Shown piece by piece: positions 44,001-56,000 of a DNA stretch of 64,000 nucleotides. The notes under the pieces are model-generated. The model ran no database searches. It was not told the origin of the DNA and saw nothing but the letters and a program-made list of their open reading frames with translations. Where the stretch lies: positions 1 to 64,000 of the forward strand of contig NZ_QJRL01000019.1 of NCBI RefSeq assembly GCF_003205205.1, read 5' to 3'. Position 1 is the stretch's first letter. Each line of letters begins with the position of its first letter. The position numbers and the translations under genes are program-made. The DNA comes from Pseudomonas sp. LB-090624. GTDB taxonomy: Bacteria > Pseudomonadota > Gammaproteobacteria > Pseudomonadales > Pseudomonadaceae.

Positions 44001-47000
44001 CGGCAAGCTCGATTTGCGTGCCTTGCCTGTGCCTGACGAAGGCCCGGCACAGGCCTACCGTGCCCCGCAGACAACCTTGCAACAGCAGTTGGCGCTGATC
44101 TGGCAGGACGTGCTGAACGTCGCCCAGGTAGGGCTTGATGACAACTTCTTCGCCTTGGGTGGGCATTCCCTGCTGGCGACGCAGATCATCGCCCGGGTCC
44201 GGCGCATCCTGGGGCGTGACGTACCGTTGCGCAGCCTTTTCGAAAGCAACTCGCTGCAGGGCTTTGCCGAACAGGTACTGGGCGCTGGCGCGCAGCACGT
44301 CGAGCCGATCGCAGCGGTGCCGCGTGACCAGCCCCTGGTCGCGTCGCACGCCCAGCAGCGGCAATGGCTGTTCTGGCAGATGCAGCCGCACAGCACCGCC
44401 TACCACACACCTATGGTCGTGCGCCTGCGTGGCGAACTGGATCGTGCCGCATTGACCCAGGCCTTCGCGATCCTCTGCGAACGCCATGAAGCCTTCCGCA
44501 CGACGTTCGTCGAGCGCGATGGCGTGTTGCTGCAGCGCATCCAGCCTGCGGGTGAACTACCGCTGGCCTGGGACCAACTGCCGGCAACGGCCGGGTTGGC
44601 ACACATACAGGCTCAGGTACTGGCCGAGACCCAGCGGCTGTTCGACCTGGGCACCGGCCCGTTGTGGCGCGCCAAGGTGCTGCAGTTGGGCGAGCAGGAC
44701 CAGTTGCTGGTGGTCACCTTGCACCACATCATTTCCGATGGTGGTTCGATGAGCGTGATGGTGCGTGAGTTCGTTGCCCTGTACCAGGCCTTGCACCGGG
44801 GCGAAGCGCCGGCATTGGCCAAGCTGCCGATCCAGTACGCCGATTACGCCGCCTGGCACAAGCACTGGCTTGAGCAGGGCGAGCTCCAGCGCCAACTGGA
44901 CTACTGGCGCGGGCAGCTGGGGAGCGAGCAGCCCATCCTCGAGCTGCCAATCGACCACCCGCGCAGCGCGCTGAAAGACCACCGCCTGGGGCGGGTCGCG
45001 TTCGCCCTGGACAGCGAACTGGCGCAGCGCTTGCGGCAGTTGGCGCGTGAGCATGAGCTGACCCTGTTCCAGCTGTTCCTCGGGGCTTTTGCCCTGTTGT
45101 TGCAACGCTACTGCGAACAGCCCGATGTACGCATCGGCATACCGGTGAGCAACCGTAGCCGGCAAGAGCTGGAAAACGTCCTGGGCTTTTTCGTCAATAC
45201 CCTGGTCATGCGCGTCGAAGTCGACCCGGCCATGAGCGGCGCGGCGCTGCTCAGCCAGGTCAAGGCCACGGCGCTGGCCGGCCAGGCGCATCAGGACCTG
45301 CCGTTCGACCGCCTGGTCGAAGCCTTGAACCCGCAACGCTCGCTGGACCGCAACCCGCTGTTCCAGGTGATGTACAACCACCTCAGCATTGCCGGCCAGC
45401 AGGTTGGCAGCACCAGCCTGGCAGGTTTGCATGCCGAAGAAATGACCCTGCAGGGTGGCACCGCGCAATTCGACCTGACCCTGGAAACACTAGAGACCGA
45501 CGCGGCGATCAACGTGTCGTTCCTCTACGCTGCCGAGCTGTTCGAAGCCGCTACCCTGCAACGCATGGCTGAGCACTGGTGCAACTTGCTGCGCGGCCTT
45601 GCCGCCGACCCAGCCCAGGCTGTCGGCGAGCTGCCGTTGTTGGCGCCCCAGGAGCAGGCGGCACTGTTGCAGGGCTGGCAACAGGCGGGGCTCGCGGCCG
45701 CGCCGGGGGCGGTCCACCAGCTGATTGCCGAACAGGCCCAGCGCCAACCGCAAGCGGTAGCGTTGCTGGTCGGCGACCAGCAACTGAGCTACGGCCAGCT
45801 CGAGGCCCGGGCCAACCAGCTGGCACACCGCCTGCGGGCGCTGGGTGTCGGCCCCGACGTGCTGGTGGGCATCGCCCTGGAGCGTTCGCTCGACATGGTT
45901 GTCGGTTTGCTGGGCATTCTCAAGGCCGGGGGCGCGTTCCTGCCGCTGGACCCGCAGTACCCGGCAGAGCGCCTGGCCTACATGATGCAGGACAGCGGCA
46001 TCGACCTGTTGCTCAGTCACAGCCGGGTGCTGCCGGGCCTGGAAGTGCCGGCCGGCATGCGTACGCTGCTGCTCGACCAACGGGTTGAGCAGCCGGGCGC
46101 CGACCATGCGCCCACCGTGGCATTGAGCCCGCAAAACCTGGCCTACGTGATCTACACCTCGGGTTCTACCGGCCAGCCCAAAGGCGTTGCGGTCGCACAC
46201 GGGCCGCTGGCCATGCACTGCCTGGCCACGGGCCAATGGTACGAAATGACCCCGGCGGACCGTGAGCTGCATTTCCTGTCGTTTGCCTTCGACGGTGCTC
46301 ATGAACGCTGGCTGACCTCGCTGGTCATGGGTGGCAGCCTGCTGCTGCGCGACGATGAGCTGTGGAGCCCCGAGCGCACCTACGAGGAGATACGCCGGCA
46401 TGGGGTGACCATGGCCGGATTCCCGCCGGCTTACCTGCAACAGCTGGCCGAGCATGCGGCGCATGCCGGTAACCCTCCACCGGTTCGTCTTTACAGCTTT
46501 GGCGGCGATGCCATGCCGCGGGCGACTTACGAGCGGGTGCAGCAAAGCCTGCAACCCCAGGTGATGATCAATGGGTATGGCCCCACCGAGACCGTGGTCA
46601 CGCCGATGGTCTGGCGTACCCGCGCCGGGGATCATTGCGACAGCGCCTATGCACCGATCGGCCAGCCTGTCGGCGAGCGCAGTGCGTGTGTGCTGGACGC
46701 CGCCCTGGGCCTGCTGCCAGCAGGCGTGGCCGGGCAGCTGTACCTGGGCGGTGCCGGCCTGGCCCGTGGCTACCTGGGACGCCCGGGGCTGACGGCCGAG
46801 CGCTTCGTGCCCGACCCGTTTGGCACCGAGGGTGCACGCCTGTACCGCACCGGTGACCAGGTTTGCCTGCGCGCCGACGGGCAGTTCGATTACCTGGGGC
46901 GGATCGATAACCAGGTAAAAATCCGTGGCTTCCGCGTCGAGCTGGGCGAAATCGAGGCGTGCCTGCTGGCCTGCGCCGAGGTGCGCGAGGCCGTGGTGGT

Positions 47001-50000
47001 AGCCGTCGACGGCCCAAGCGGCAAGCAGCTGGCGGCATACCTGGTGCTGGCCGATAGCATTGCCGCACACGGGCCGGCCGAGCAGCGCGAGCAGCTGAAG
47101 GCGGCACTGCGCCAGAGCCTGCCGGACTACATGCTGCCGACCCACTGGCTGGTGCTGGAGCAACTGCCGTTGCTGCCCAATGGCAAGCTCGACCGCAAAG
47201 CACTGCCGGCACCCGACTTCAGCGCCCTGCAGCAGGCCTACGTGGCGCCACGCAATGCCCTGGAGCAGCGTCTTGCCGCGTTGTGGCAGCGCGTGCTGAA
47301 GCTCCCGCAGGTGGGCGTGAGTGACAACTTCTTCGAGCTCGGGGGGGACTCGATCATCTCGATCCAGCTGGTCAGTCGGGCGCGTCAGGACGGCCTGCTG
47401 TTCAGTGCCCGTGATCTGTTCGAGCATCAGACCGTGGCCGCACTGGCCAGCGTTGCCCAGGTTGGCGCATGCGAGGTGCAAGCCGACCAGGGGCCGCTCA
47501 GTGGCGAGCAGGTGCTGCTACCGGTGCACCAGCTGTTCTTTGCCCAGGAGATTCCGGCACGTCACCACTGGAACCAGTCGATCCTGCTTGAACCACGGCA
47601 GCCTTTGAACGCTGCTGATCTGGAGCGGGCCCTGCACGCCCTGGTCGAGCACCATGATGCCTTGCGCCTGAGCTTTGCGCCCGCCGATGACGGCTGGCAG
47701 GCGCGCTACCGCAGCCCTGCACAGTGCGCCCAGGCGGCACTGCTGTGGCAGGCCGCGGCGGATGATGAAGGTGGGTTGCACACTTTGCTCGAGCAAGCGC
47801 AGCGCAGCCTTGACCTGGAAAACGGGCCATTGCTGCGTGCCTTGCTGGCAACGCTGGCGGACGGCAGCCAGCGCTTGCTGTTGGTCGTTCATCACCTGGT
47901 GGTGGATGGGGTGTCATGGCGCATCCTGCTGGAGGACCTGCAACAGGCCTACGCTGCCGTGCTTGCGGGTAACCAGCCGAACCTGCCCGCCAAGAGCCAT
48001 TCCATGCAGGCATGGGCCAAGCGCTTGCAGGGGCATGCAGCGCACATGCAGGGCCAGCTTGGCTACTGGTGCGAGCAGTTGCAGGGGCGCGCCGCACTGC
48101 CACACCGGCAGGTCAGCGACCTGGCCGCAGCCAATCAGCAGTGCCACGCCCACACGGTTTACAGCCGCCTGGACCGCGCCTGGACCGAGCGGCTGCTGCG
48201 CGAGGCGCCGGCCGCCTACCGCACACGGGTCAACGACCTGCTGCTGGCAGCCTTGGTGCGGGTGATTGCAGGCTGGACCGGGCGCGACGAAGTGTCGGTG
48301 CTGCTGGAAGGTCATGGCCGTGAAGCGCTGTTCGACGACCTGGACCTCAGCCGCACGCTCGGCTGGTTCACCACGGTGTTCCCGCTGAAGCTGGCGGTGC
48401 CCAGTGAGCGTTCCCACACCTTGAAGCAGGTCAAGCAGCACCTGCACAGCATTCCCGACAACGGCATCGGTTTCGGTGTGCTGGGCCAATGGGGCAGCGC
48501 CGAGGCGCGCCAGCAATTGGGCCATGTACCGCTGCCGGAAATCACCTTCAACTACCTGGGCCAGTTCGATGGCAGCTTCGATCAGGCCGAAGCGCTGTTC
48601 GTGCCGGCCAAGGAAGACAAGGGCGCCGATCACGACGCGCAGGCGCCGCTGGGCAACCTGTTGAGCCTCAATGGCCAGGTGTACGGCGGTGAGCTGAGCC
48701 TGGGCTGGACGTTCAGTCGCGAGCTGTTCGATAGCGCCACCCTTGAGCGCCTGGCCGCAGATTACACCCGCGAATTGCAGGCGTTGATCGAGCACTGCTG
48801 CACACCGGGGGTGTGCGGTGTGACGCCGTCCGACTTCCCGCTGGCGCGCCTGTCGCAGGCCCAGCTGGACCAACTGCCAGTGCCCGCGGCCGAGATCGCC
48901 GACCTCTACCCGCTGGCGCCGATGCAGCAGGGCATGCTGTTCCACGCCTTGTACGAGCAGCAGGCGGGGGACTACGTGAACCAGATGCGCGTCGATGTCG
49001 CCGGCCTGGATGTCGAGCGTTTCCGCCGTGCCTGGGAGGCTGTACTGCAGCGCCACGATATCTTGCGCACGCAGTTCCACTGGGAGCACGAGCAGGCCCT
49101 GCAGGTGGTACGCAAACACGTTGAACTGCCGTTCGTGGTGCACGACTGGCAGGGGCGCGAAGGCCTTGAGGCTGCCCTCGAGCAACTGGCACTCGACCAG
49201 CGCCAGCAGGGCTTCGACCTCAGCCAGGCACCGTTGCTGCGCCTGGCGCTGGTGCGCACTGGTCCGGCCCGACAGCACTTGCTCTATACCAGCCATCACA
49301 TCCTCATGGATGGCTGGAGCAACTCCCAGCTGTTGGGCGAAGTGCTGCACCAGTACGCCTTGCTGGGCGACGGGCAGCCCTCGGCATTGCCACCGGTCAC
49401 CAGCCGCTACAGCGATTACATCGGCTGGCTGGGCCGGCAGGACGCCGCTGCCGGTGAAGCGTTCTGGAAAGACTGCCTGCGCGACCTGCAAGGGCCCACC
49501 CGCCTGGCGCAGGCCATTGCCTACGAGGCCCAGGCCGAAGCCGGGCAGGGCTACGCTGAGCATGTGCAGGTGATCGATGCCGCCACCACCGGGCAGCTGG
49601 TGGCACTGGCGCGCCAACACAAGGTCACCCTCAACACCTTGCTGCAGGGTGCCTGGCTGTTGCTGCTGCAACGCTATACCGGGCAGGACAGCGTCACGTT
49701 CGGGGCCACGGTTGCCGGGCGCCCGGCGGCGCTCAAGGGCATCGAGCAGCAGGTGGGCCTGTTCATCAACACCTTGCCGGTCACTGCCAGCCCGGCCCCG
49801 CAGCTGCCGTTCGCGCAATTCCTGCAGCAGCTGCAGGCGCAAAACGTGGCCATGCGCGAGTTCGAACACACCCCGCTGTTCGACATCCAGCGCTGGAGCG
49901 GGCAGGGCGGCGAGGCCCTGTTCGACAACATCCTGGTCTTCGAGAACTATCCCGTTTCCGAAGCGCTGCAGCAGGGTGCCCCGGCAGGCTTGAGCTTCGG

Positions 50001-53000
50001 CGAGGTCTACAGCCGCGAACAGACGCATTACCCGCTGACCCTGTCGATCAGCCAAGGGCAGACCTTGCAGTTGCACTACAGCCATGCGCTGGAGCATCTG
50101 CAGCGCCCGGCGCTGGCTGCGCTGGCCGACAACTTCCAGCATGTGCTGCAGCAGTGCCTGAGCTTGCCGCTGGACAGCTGCCTGGGCGCGTTCTGCCTGG
50201 TAGCTCCTGCCACCCGCGAGGGGCTGTTGCAGCACGTCAACCAGACGGCTGCCGATTACCCGCTGCAGCACAGTTATGCCGAGCTGTTCGAAGCGCAGGT
50301 GGCCCGTACCCCGCAGGCGGTCGTTGCGCGCTGCGGCGACCGGCAGTACAGCTACAGCGAGCTGAACCGCCGTGCCAACCGTGTGGCCCATGGGCTGATT
50401 GCGCTGGGGGTCGGGCCTGACCAGCCGGTGGCATTGCTGGCGCAGCGCAGCCTTGAGCTGCTGGGCATGATGGTGGGCACCTTCAAGGCCGCCGCCGGCT
50501 ACCTGCCACTGGACCCTGGGCTGCCACAACAACGCCTGAGCCATATCGTCGCCTTGAGCCGCACCCCGGTGTTGCTCTGCACCGAGGCTTGCCAGGCGCA
50601 GGCCGAGGCTTTGCTGGACGCACTGGACGAAGCACGGCGGCCGCAGCTGCTGGTGCTGGAAACCCTCGACCGGCCTGGCAGCGCCGAGCACGATCCGCAG
50701 CGCTACAGTGGCCCGCAGCATCTGGCGTACGTGATCTACACCTCGGGCTCGACTGGGCAGCCCAAAGGGGTGATGGTCGAGCAGGCGGGCATGCTCAACA
50801 ACCAGTTGAGCAAGGTGCCTTACCTGGGCTTGGGGCCGGACGACGTGATCGCCCAGACCGCGTCGCAGAGCTTCGACATTTCGGTGTGGCAGTTCCTTGC
50901 AGCGCCACTGTTTGGCGGCTGTGTGCAGATTGTGCCAAACGAACTGGCCCATGATCCCGAAGCCTTGCTGCAGCAGGTGCGCGAGCAGCGCATCAGTGTG
51001 CTCGAGAGTGTGCCGTCGTTGATCCAGGGTATGTTCCAGGCCCCGGCCATTGCCGTGCCGTCGCTGCGCTGGATGCTGCCCACTGGCGAAGCGCTGGCGC
51101 CGGAGCTCGCTCGTCAATGGTTGCAGCGCTATCCCGATGTCGGGCTGGTCAATGCCTATGGGCCGGCCGAATGTTCCGATGACGTGGCGTTCTTCCGGGT
51201 CGACCTGGCGAGCACGCAAGGCGTGTACCTGCCCATTGGCAGCCCGACCGACAACAACCGCCTGTATGTGCTGGACGCCGCGCTGGAGCTGGCGCCGCTG
51301 GGCGTCACCGGAGAGCTGTGCGTGGCAGGAACCAGCGTGGGCCGTGGCTATGTCGGCGACCCCCTGCGTACTGCCCAGGCCTTTATTCCGCACCCTTGCG
51401 GGGCGCCCGGCGAGCGCCTGTACCGCACTGGCGACCTGGCCCGGCGCCGTGCCGACGGCGTGCTGGAGTACGTCGGCCGGGTCGATCACCAGGTCAAGAT
51501 CCGCGGCTTCCGGATCGAGCTGGGCGAGATCGAAGCCGCGTTGCTCGACAGCGATCAGGTACGCGAGGCGGTGGTGATGGCCCAGCCCGGCGCCAACGGG
51601 CCGCAGTTGGTGGCCTATTGCGTGGCGGATGACGCTGTGGCTGCCGACGCGCTCAAGCAACAGCTCAAAGCCAGCCTGAAAGCCCGTCTGCCCGACTACA
51701 TGGTACCTGTGCACTGGGTGCTGATGGCGCGTCTGCCGCTGACGCCGAACGGCAAGGTAGACCGCAAGGCGCTGCCGCTGCCGGACATGAGTCAGGCACG
51801 CCAGGCCTATGTTGCCCCGTGCAGTGAACTGGAGCAGCAGCTGGCCGCGATCTGGCAGGACGTGCTCAAGCTTGAGCAGGTGGGGCTGGACGACAACTTC
51901 TTCGAACTGGGTGGCGATTCGATCGTTTCCATCCAGGTGGTCGGGCGCGCCCGCCAGGCCGGCATCGCCTTCAGCCCCAAAGATGTTTTCGAGCAGCAGA
52001 CGGTACAGGGCCTGGCGCGTGTCGCTCGGCGGGGTGCCGCTCAGCAGCAGATCGACCAGGGCCCGGTCAGCGGTGAGCTGCACCTGCTGCCGGCCCAGGC
52101 CGAATTCTTCGCGCTGGCTATTCCCGAGCGCCATCACTGGAACCAGTCGGTGCTGCTGGACGCCCTGCAGCCGCTGGATGCCGACCGGCTGGAACACGCC
52201 CTGCACCAGTTGGTGGTGCACCATGACGGCTTGCGCCTGAAGTTCGACGAAAGCGAACAGGGCTGGCGCGCCAGCTTCGGCGAAGCGCACGTGCGCCACG
52301 CGCTGTTGTGGCAGCGTGACTGTGCCGATGCGCAGGCGCTGGAGGCTCTGTGCGACCAGGCCCAGGCCAGCCTGTGCCTGGGCAGCGGCGACCTGGTGCG
52401 TGCGGTGCTGGTAACGCAACCGGGCGAGTGCCAGCGCTTGTTGCTGGTGATCCATCACCTGTTGGTCGACGGGGTGTCCTGGCGGATCCTGCTGGAAGAC
52501 CTGCAGCGTGCTTATCGTCAATGCGTGGCGGGCCAAGCGGTGGTGCTGCCGGCCAAGACCAGTTCGCTCAGGGACTGGGCCGGGCAGTTGCAAGCCTATG
52601 CTGGCAGCGCAGGGCTTGGCAGCGAGCTGGCGTACTGGCAGGCGCAGTTGCAGCACGACCACGCCGAGCTGCCCTGCGACCACCCGGGTGCTGGGCAACA
52701 ACGCCGACGTGCGCGCACGGTCAGCACGCAACTTGACCGCGAAGTGACCCGGCAGCTTCTGCAAGAGGCTCCGGCCACCTATCGTACGCAGGTCAACGAC
52801 TTGCTGCTGACTGCGCTGGCGCGCGTGGTGGGTCGCTGGAGCGGCCAGGCCGCGACGCTGATTCAGCTGGAAGGGCATGGCCGCGAAGAACTGTCCGCCG
52901 ACCTTGACCTCAGCCGAACCGTCGGCTGGTTCACCAGCCTGTACCCGGTGTGCCTGCGCGTCGAGGGCGAGCTGGGCGCGTCGATCAAGCAGGTCAAGGA

Positions 53001-56000
53001 GCAGTTGCGCGCCATCCCCAACAAAGGCCTGGGTTACGGTGTGCTGCGTTACCTTGGCAGTGACGAGCAGCGTCAGGCCCTGCAAAGCCTGGCAACACCA
53101 CGCATCACCTTCAACTACCTGGGGCAGTTCGACGCCAGCTTCGATGGCGCCGGTGATGCCTTGCTGCAACCTTCCCGGCTGGGCGTCGGCGCCGAACAGA
53201 GCGCTGACGCGCCGCTGGAAAACTGGCTCAGCCTCAATGGCCAGGTCTATGGCGGCGAGCTGCGCATGGGCTGGACGTTCAGCCTCGACCTGTTCGACGA
53301 ACAGACCGTGCAACACCTGGCGGACGATTACGGGCGCGAGCTGCGCAGCCTGGTCGAGCATTGCCTGCAGGCCAACGAGGCCGGTGAGCAGGGCATGACA
53401 CCTTCGGACTTCCCGCTGGCGGGCCTGAGCCAGGCCCAGCTCGATGCGTTGCCGGTACCGGCGGCGCAAGTCGAAGACATCTACGCGCTGTCGCCGATGC
53501 AGCAAGGCATGCTGTTCCACTCGCTGTACGAGCAGGGCAGTGGTGACTACATCAACCAGATGCGTGCCGATGTGCAGGGGCTGGATGCCGAACGGCTGCG
53601 GGCCGCCTGGCAGGCAGTCTACGACCGCCACGAGGTGCTGCGCGCCAGTGTGCTGTGGCAGGGCCAGCAGCAACCGTTGCAGGTCATTCACAAGCACCTG
53701 GCCGTGGCGCTGGTGTACCAGGATTGGCGCGAGCGGCGGGAGCTGTCCACCGCGCTCGACCAGTTGGCCAACGCCGAACGCCTGCGCGGGTTCGACCTGG
53801 GCAAGGCGCCGCTGCAACGCATCCAGGTCATCCGCATTGGCGACGATCGCTACCACCTGATCGATACCAACCACCACATCCTCATGGACGGTTGGAGCTA
53901 TTCGCAGCTGCTGGGGGAGGTACTCGAACAATACGGCGCCCAGGCCCGCGGCGAGCCTCGCCCAGCGGCGCCGGCAGGGCGCTACCGCGATTACATCGGC
54001 TGGTTGCAGCGCCAGGATGCGCAGGCCAGCGAGCAGTTCTGGAAAGCCCGCCTGGCGGACCTGGAACAGCCCACACTGCTCAGCCGCAGCCTGGCGACCG
54101 GCGAGCCATTGGCCGAAGCCGACGTAGCCGGGCAGGGGCAGGTTGTATTGCTGCGTGATCGCCAGCAAACCCGCCAGCTCAGCGATTTCGCCCGGCAGCA
54201 CAAGGTCACGCTCAACACCTTGATGCAAGGGGCCTGGTTGTTGCTGTTGCAGCGTTATACCGGGCAGGCGGCGGTCGCATTCGGTGTCACCGTCGCGGGC
54301 CGTCCTGCCGAGCTGCGCGGCGTCGAAGCGCACATCGGGCTGTTCATCAACACCTTGCCGGTGGTTGCCAGCCCGCGCCCGGAACAACCCGTGGTGCAAT
54401 GGCTGCAAGCGTTGCAAAGCCTCAACCTGCAATTGCGTGAACACGAACACACGCCGTTGTTCGAGATCCAGCGCTGGGCCGGTCACGGCGGCGAGGGGCT
54501 GTTCGACAGCATCATGGTGTTCGAGAACTACCCGGTCTCGGAGATCCTCCAGCAAACGGCACCCGAGGGGCTGCGTTTCGATGCGGTGCACAACCATGAG
54601 CAGGCCAACTACCCATTGACCCTGGCGGTCAACCAGGGCGAGACGCTGTCGGTGACCTTCGGCTACGACCGTGGCTGCTTCGCTGCCGTGCAGGTCGAAC
54701 AACTGGCTGGGCACCTGCGACAGTTGCTCGAGCAGATTGTCGAGGCCACGGCGCACCAGGCGCTGGGCAGCCTGACGCTGCTCGATGCGCAACAGCAGCA
54801 GGCCACCTTCGCCCAGTGGAACCCGGCCCCCGCCGAGCACCCGGCCGATCAGGCCCTGCACAGCCGCATCGAGGCCCAGGTGCAGCGCACCCCCGATGCC
54901 ATCGCCGTCACCTGCGAGGGCCAGGCCCTGAGTTATGCCCAGCTCAACCAGCGTGCCAACGCCCTGGCCCGGCGCCTGGTCGACGACGGGGTCGGGCCTG
55001 ACGTGCTGGTCGGCCTGGCTGCCGAGCGCTCCCTGGACATGGTCGTTGGCATCTTCGCCATCCTCAAGGCTGGCGGTGCCTACGTGCCGCTGGACCCGGC
55101 CTACCCGGCCGACCGTTTGGCCTACATGATCGAAGACAGCGGCCTGCAGCGCGTGCTGGCCCAGCCCCAGGTGCTGGCCAGCCTGCCGGTGCCGGCAGGC
55201 GTGCGCGTGCTCAGTCTGGAAAGCAACGATGACAGCAGCCAGGCCGACCCGCTGGCCTGCTCGCCGGTCACCGTCAGCCCGGACAACCTCGCCTATGTGA
55301 TCTACACCTCCGGTTCCACCGGCAAGCCCAAGGGCGTGCTGTTGCCGCAGCGCAACGTGCTGCGCCTGTTCACGGCCACCGACGCCGACTTCCGCTTCGG
55401 CAGCGACGACGTGTGGAGCCTGTTCCACTCCTATGCCTTCGACTTCTCGGTGTGGGAAATCTTCGGCGCCCTGCTCTACGGCGGGCGCCTGGTGATTGTG
55501 CCGCAGCACACCAGCCGCTCGCCCGAGGCCTTCTACCAGTTGCTGGCCGATGAACAGGTCACGGTGCTGAACCAGACCCCGTCGGCGTTCAAGCAACTGA
55601 TGGCAGTGGCCACCACGGCCGAGCCGCAGCGGCCATTGGCATTGCGCAGCGTGGTGTTCGGGGGCGAGGCGCTGGACGTCAACAGCCTGGCACCGTGGTT
55701 CGAGCGCTTCGGCGACCGCCAGCCGCAGCTGGTGAACATGTACGGCATCACCGAAACCACCGTGCATGTCAGCTACCGGCCGCTGTCGCTGGCCGACCTG
55801 GGCAAGGCGGCCAGCAGCCCGATGGGCGTGCCGATCCCCGACCTGTCCTGGTATGTGCTCGACGGCGACCTGAACCCGGTAGCCAAAGGCTGCATCGGCG
55901 AGCTGTACGTCGGCCGCGCCGGCCTGGCGCGCGGCTACCTCAAGCGCAGCGACCTGAGCGCCACGCGCTTCGTGCCGGACCCGTTCGGTGCCCCTGGCGG

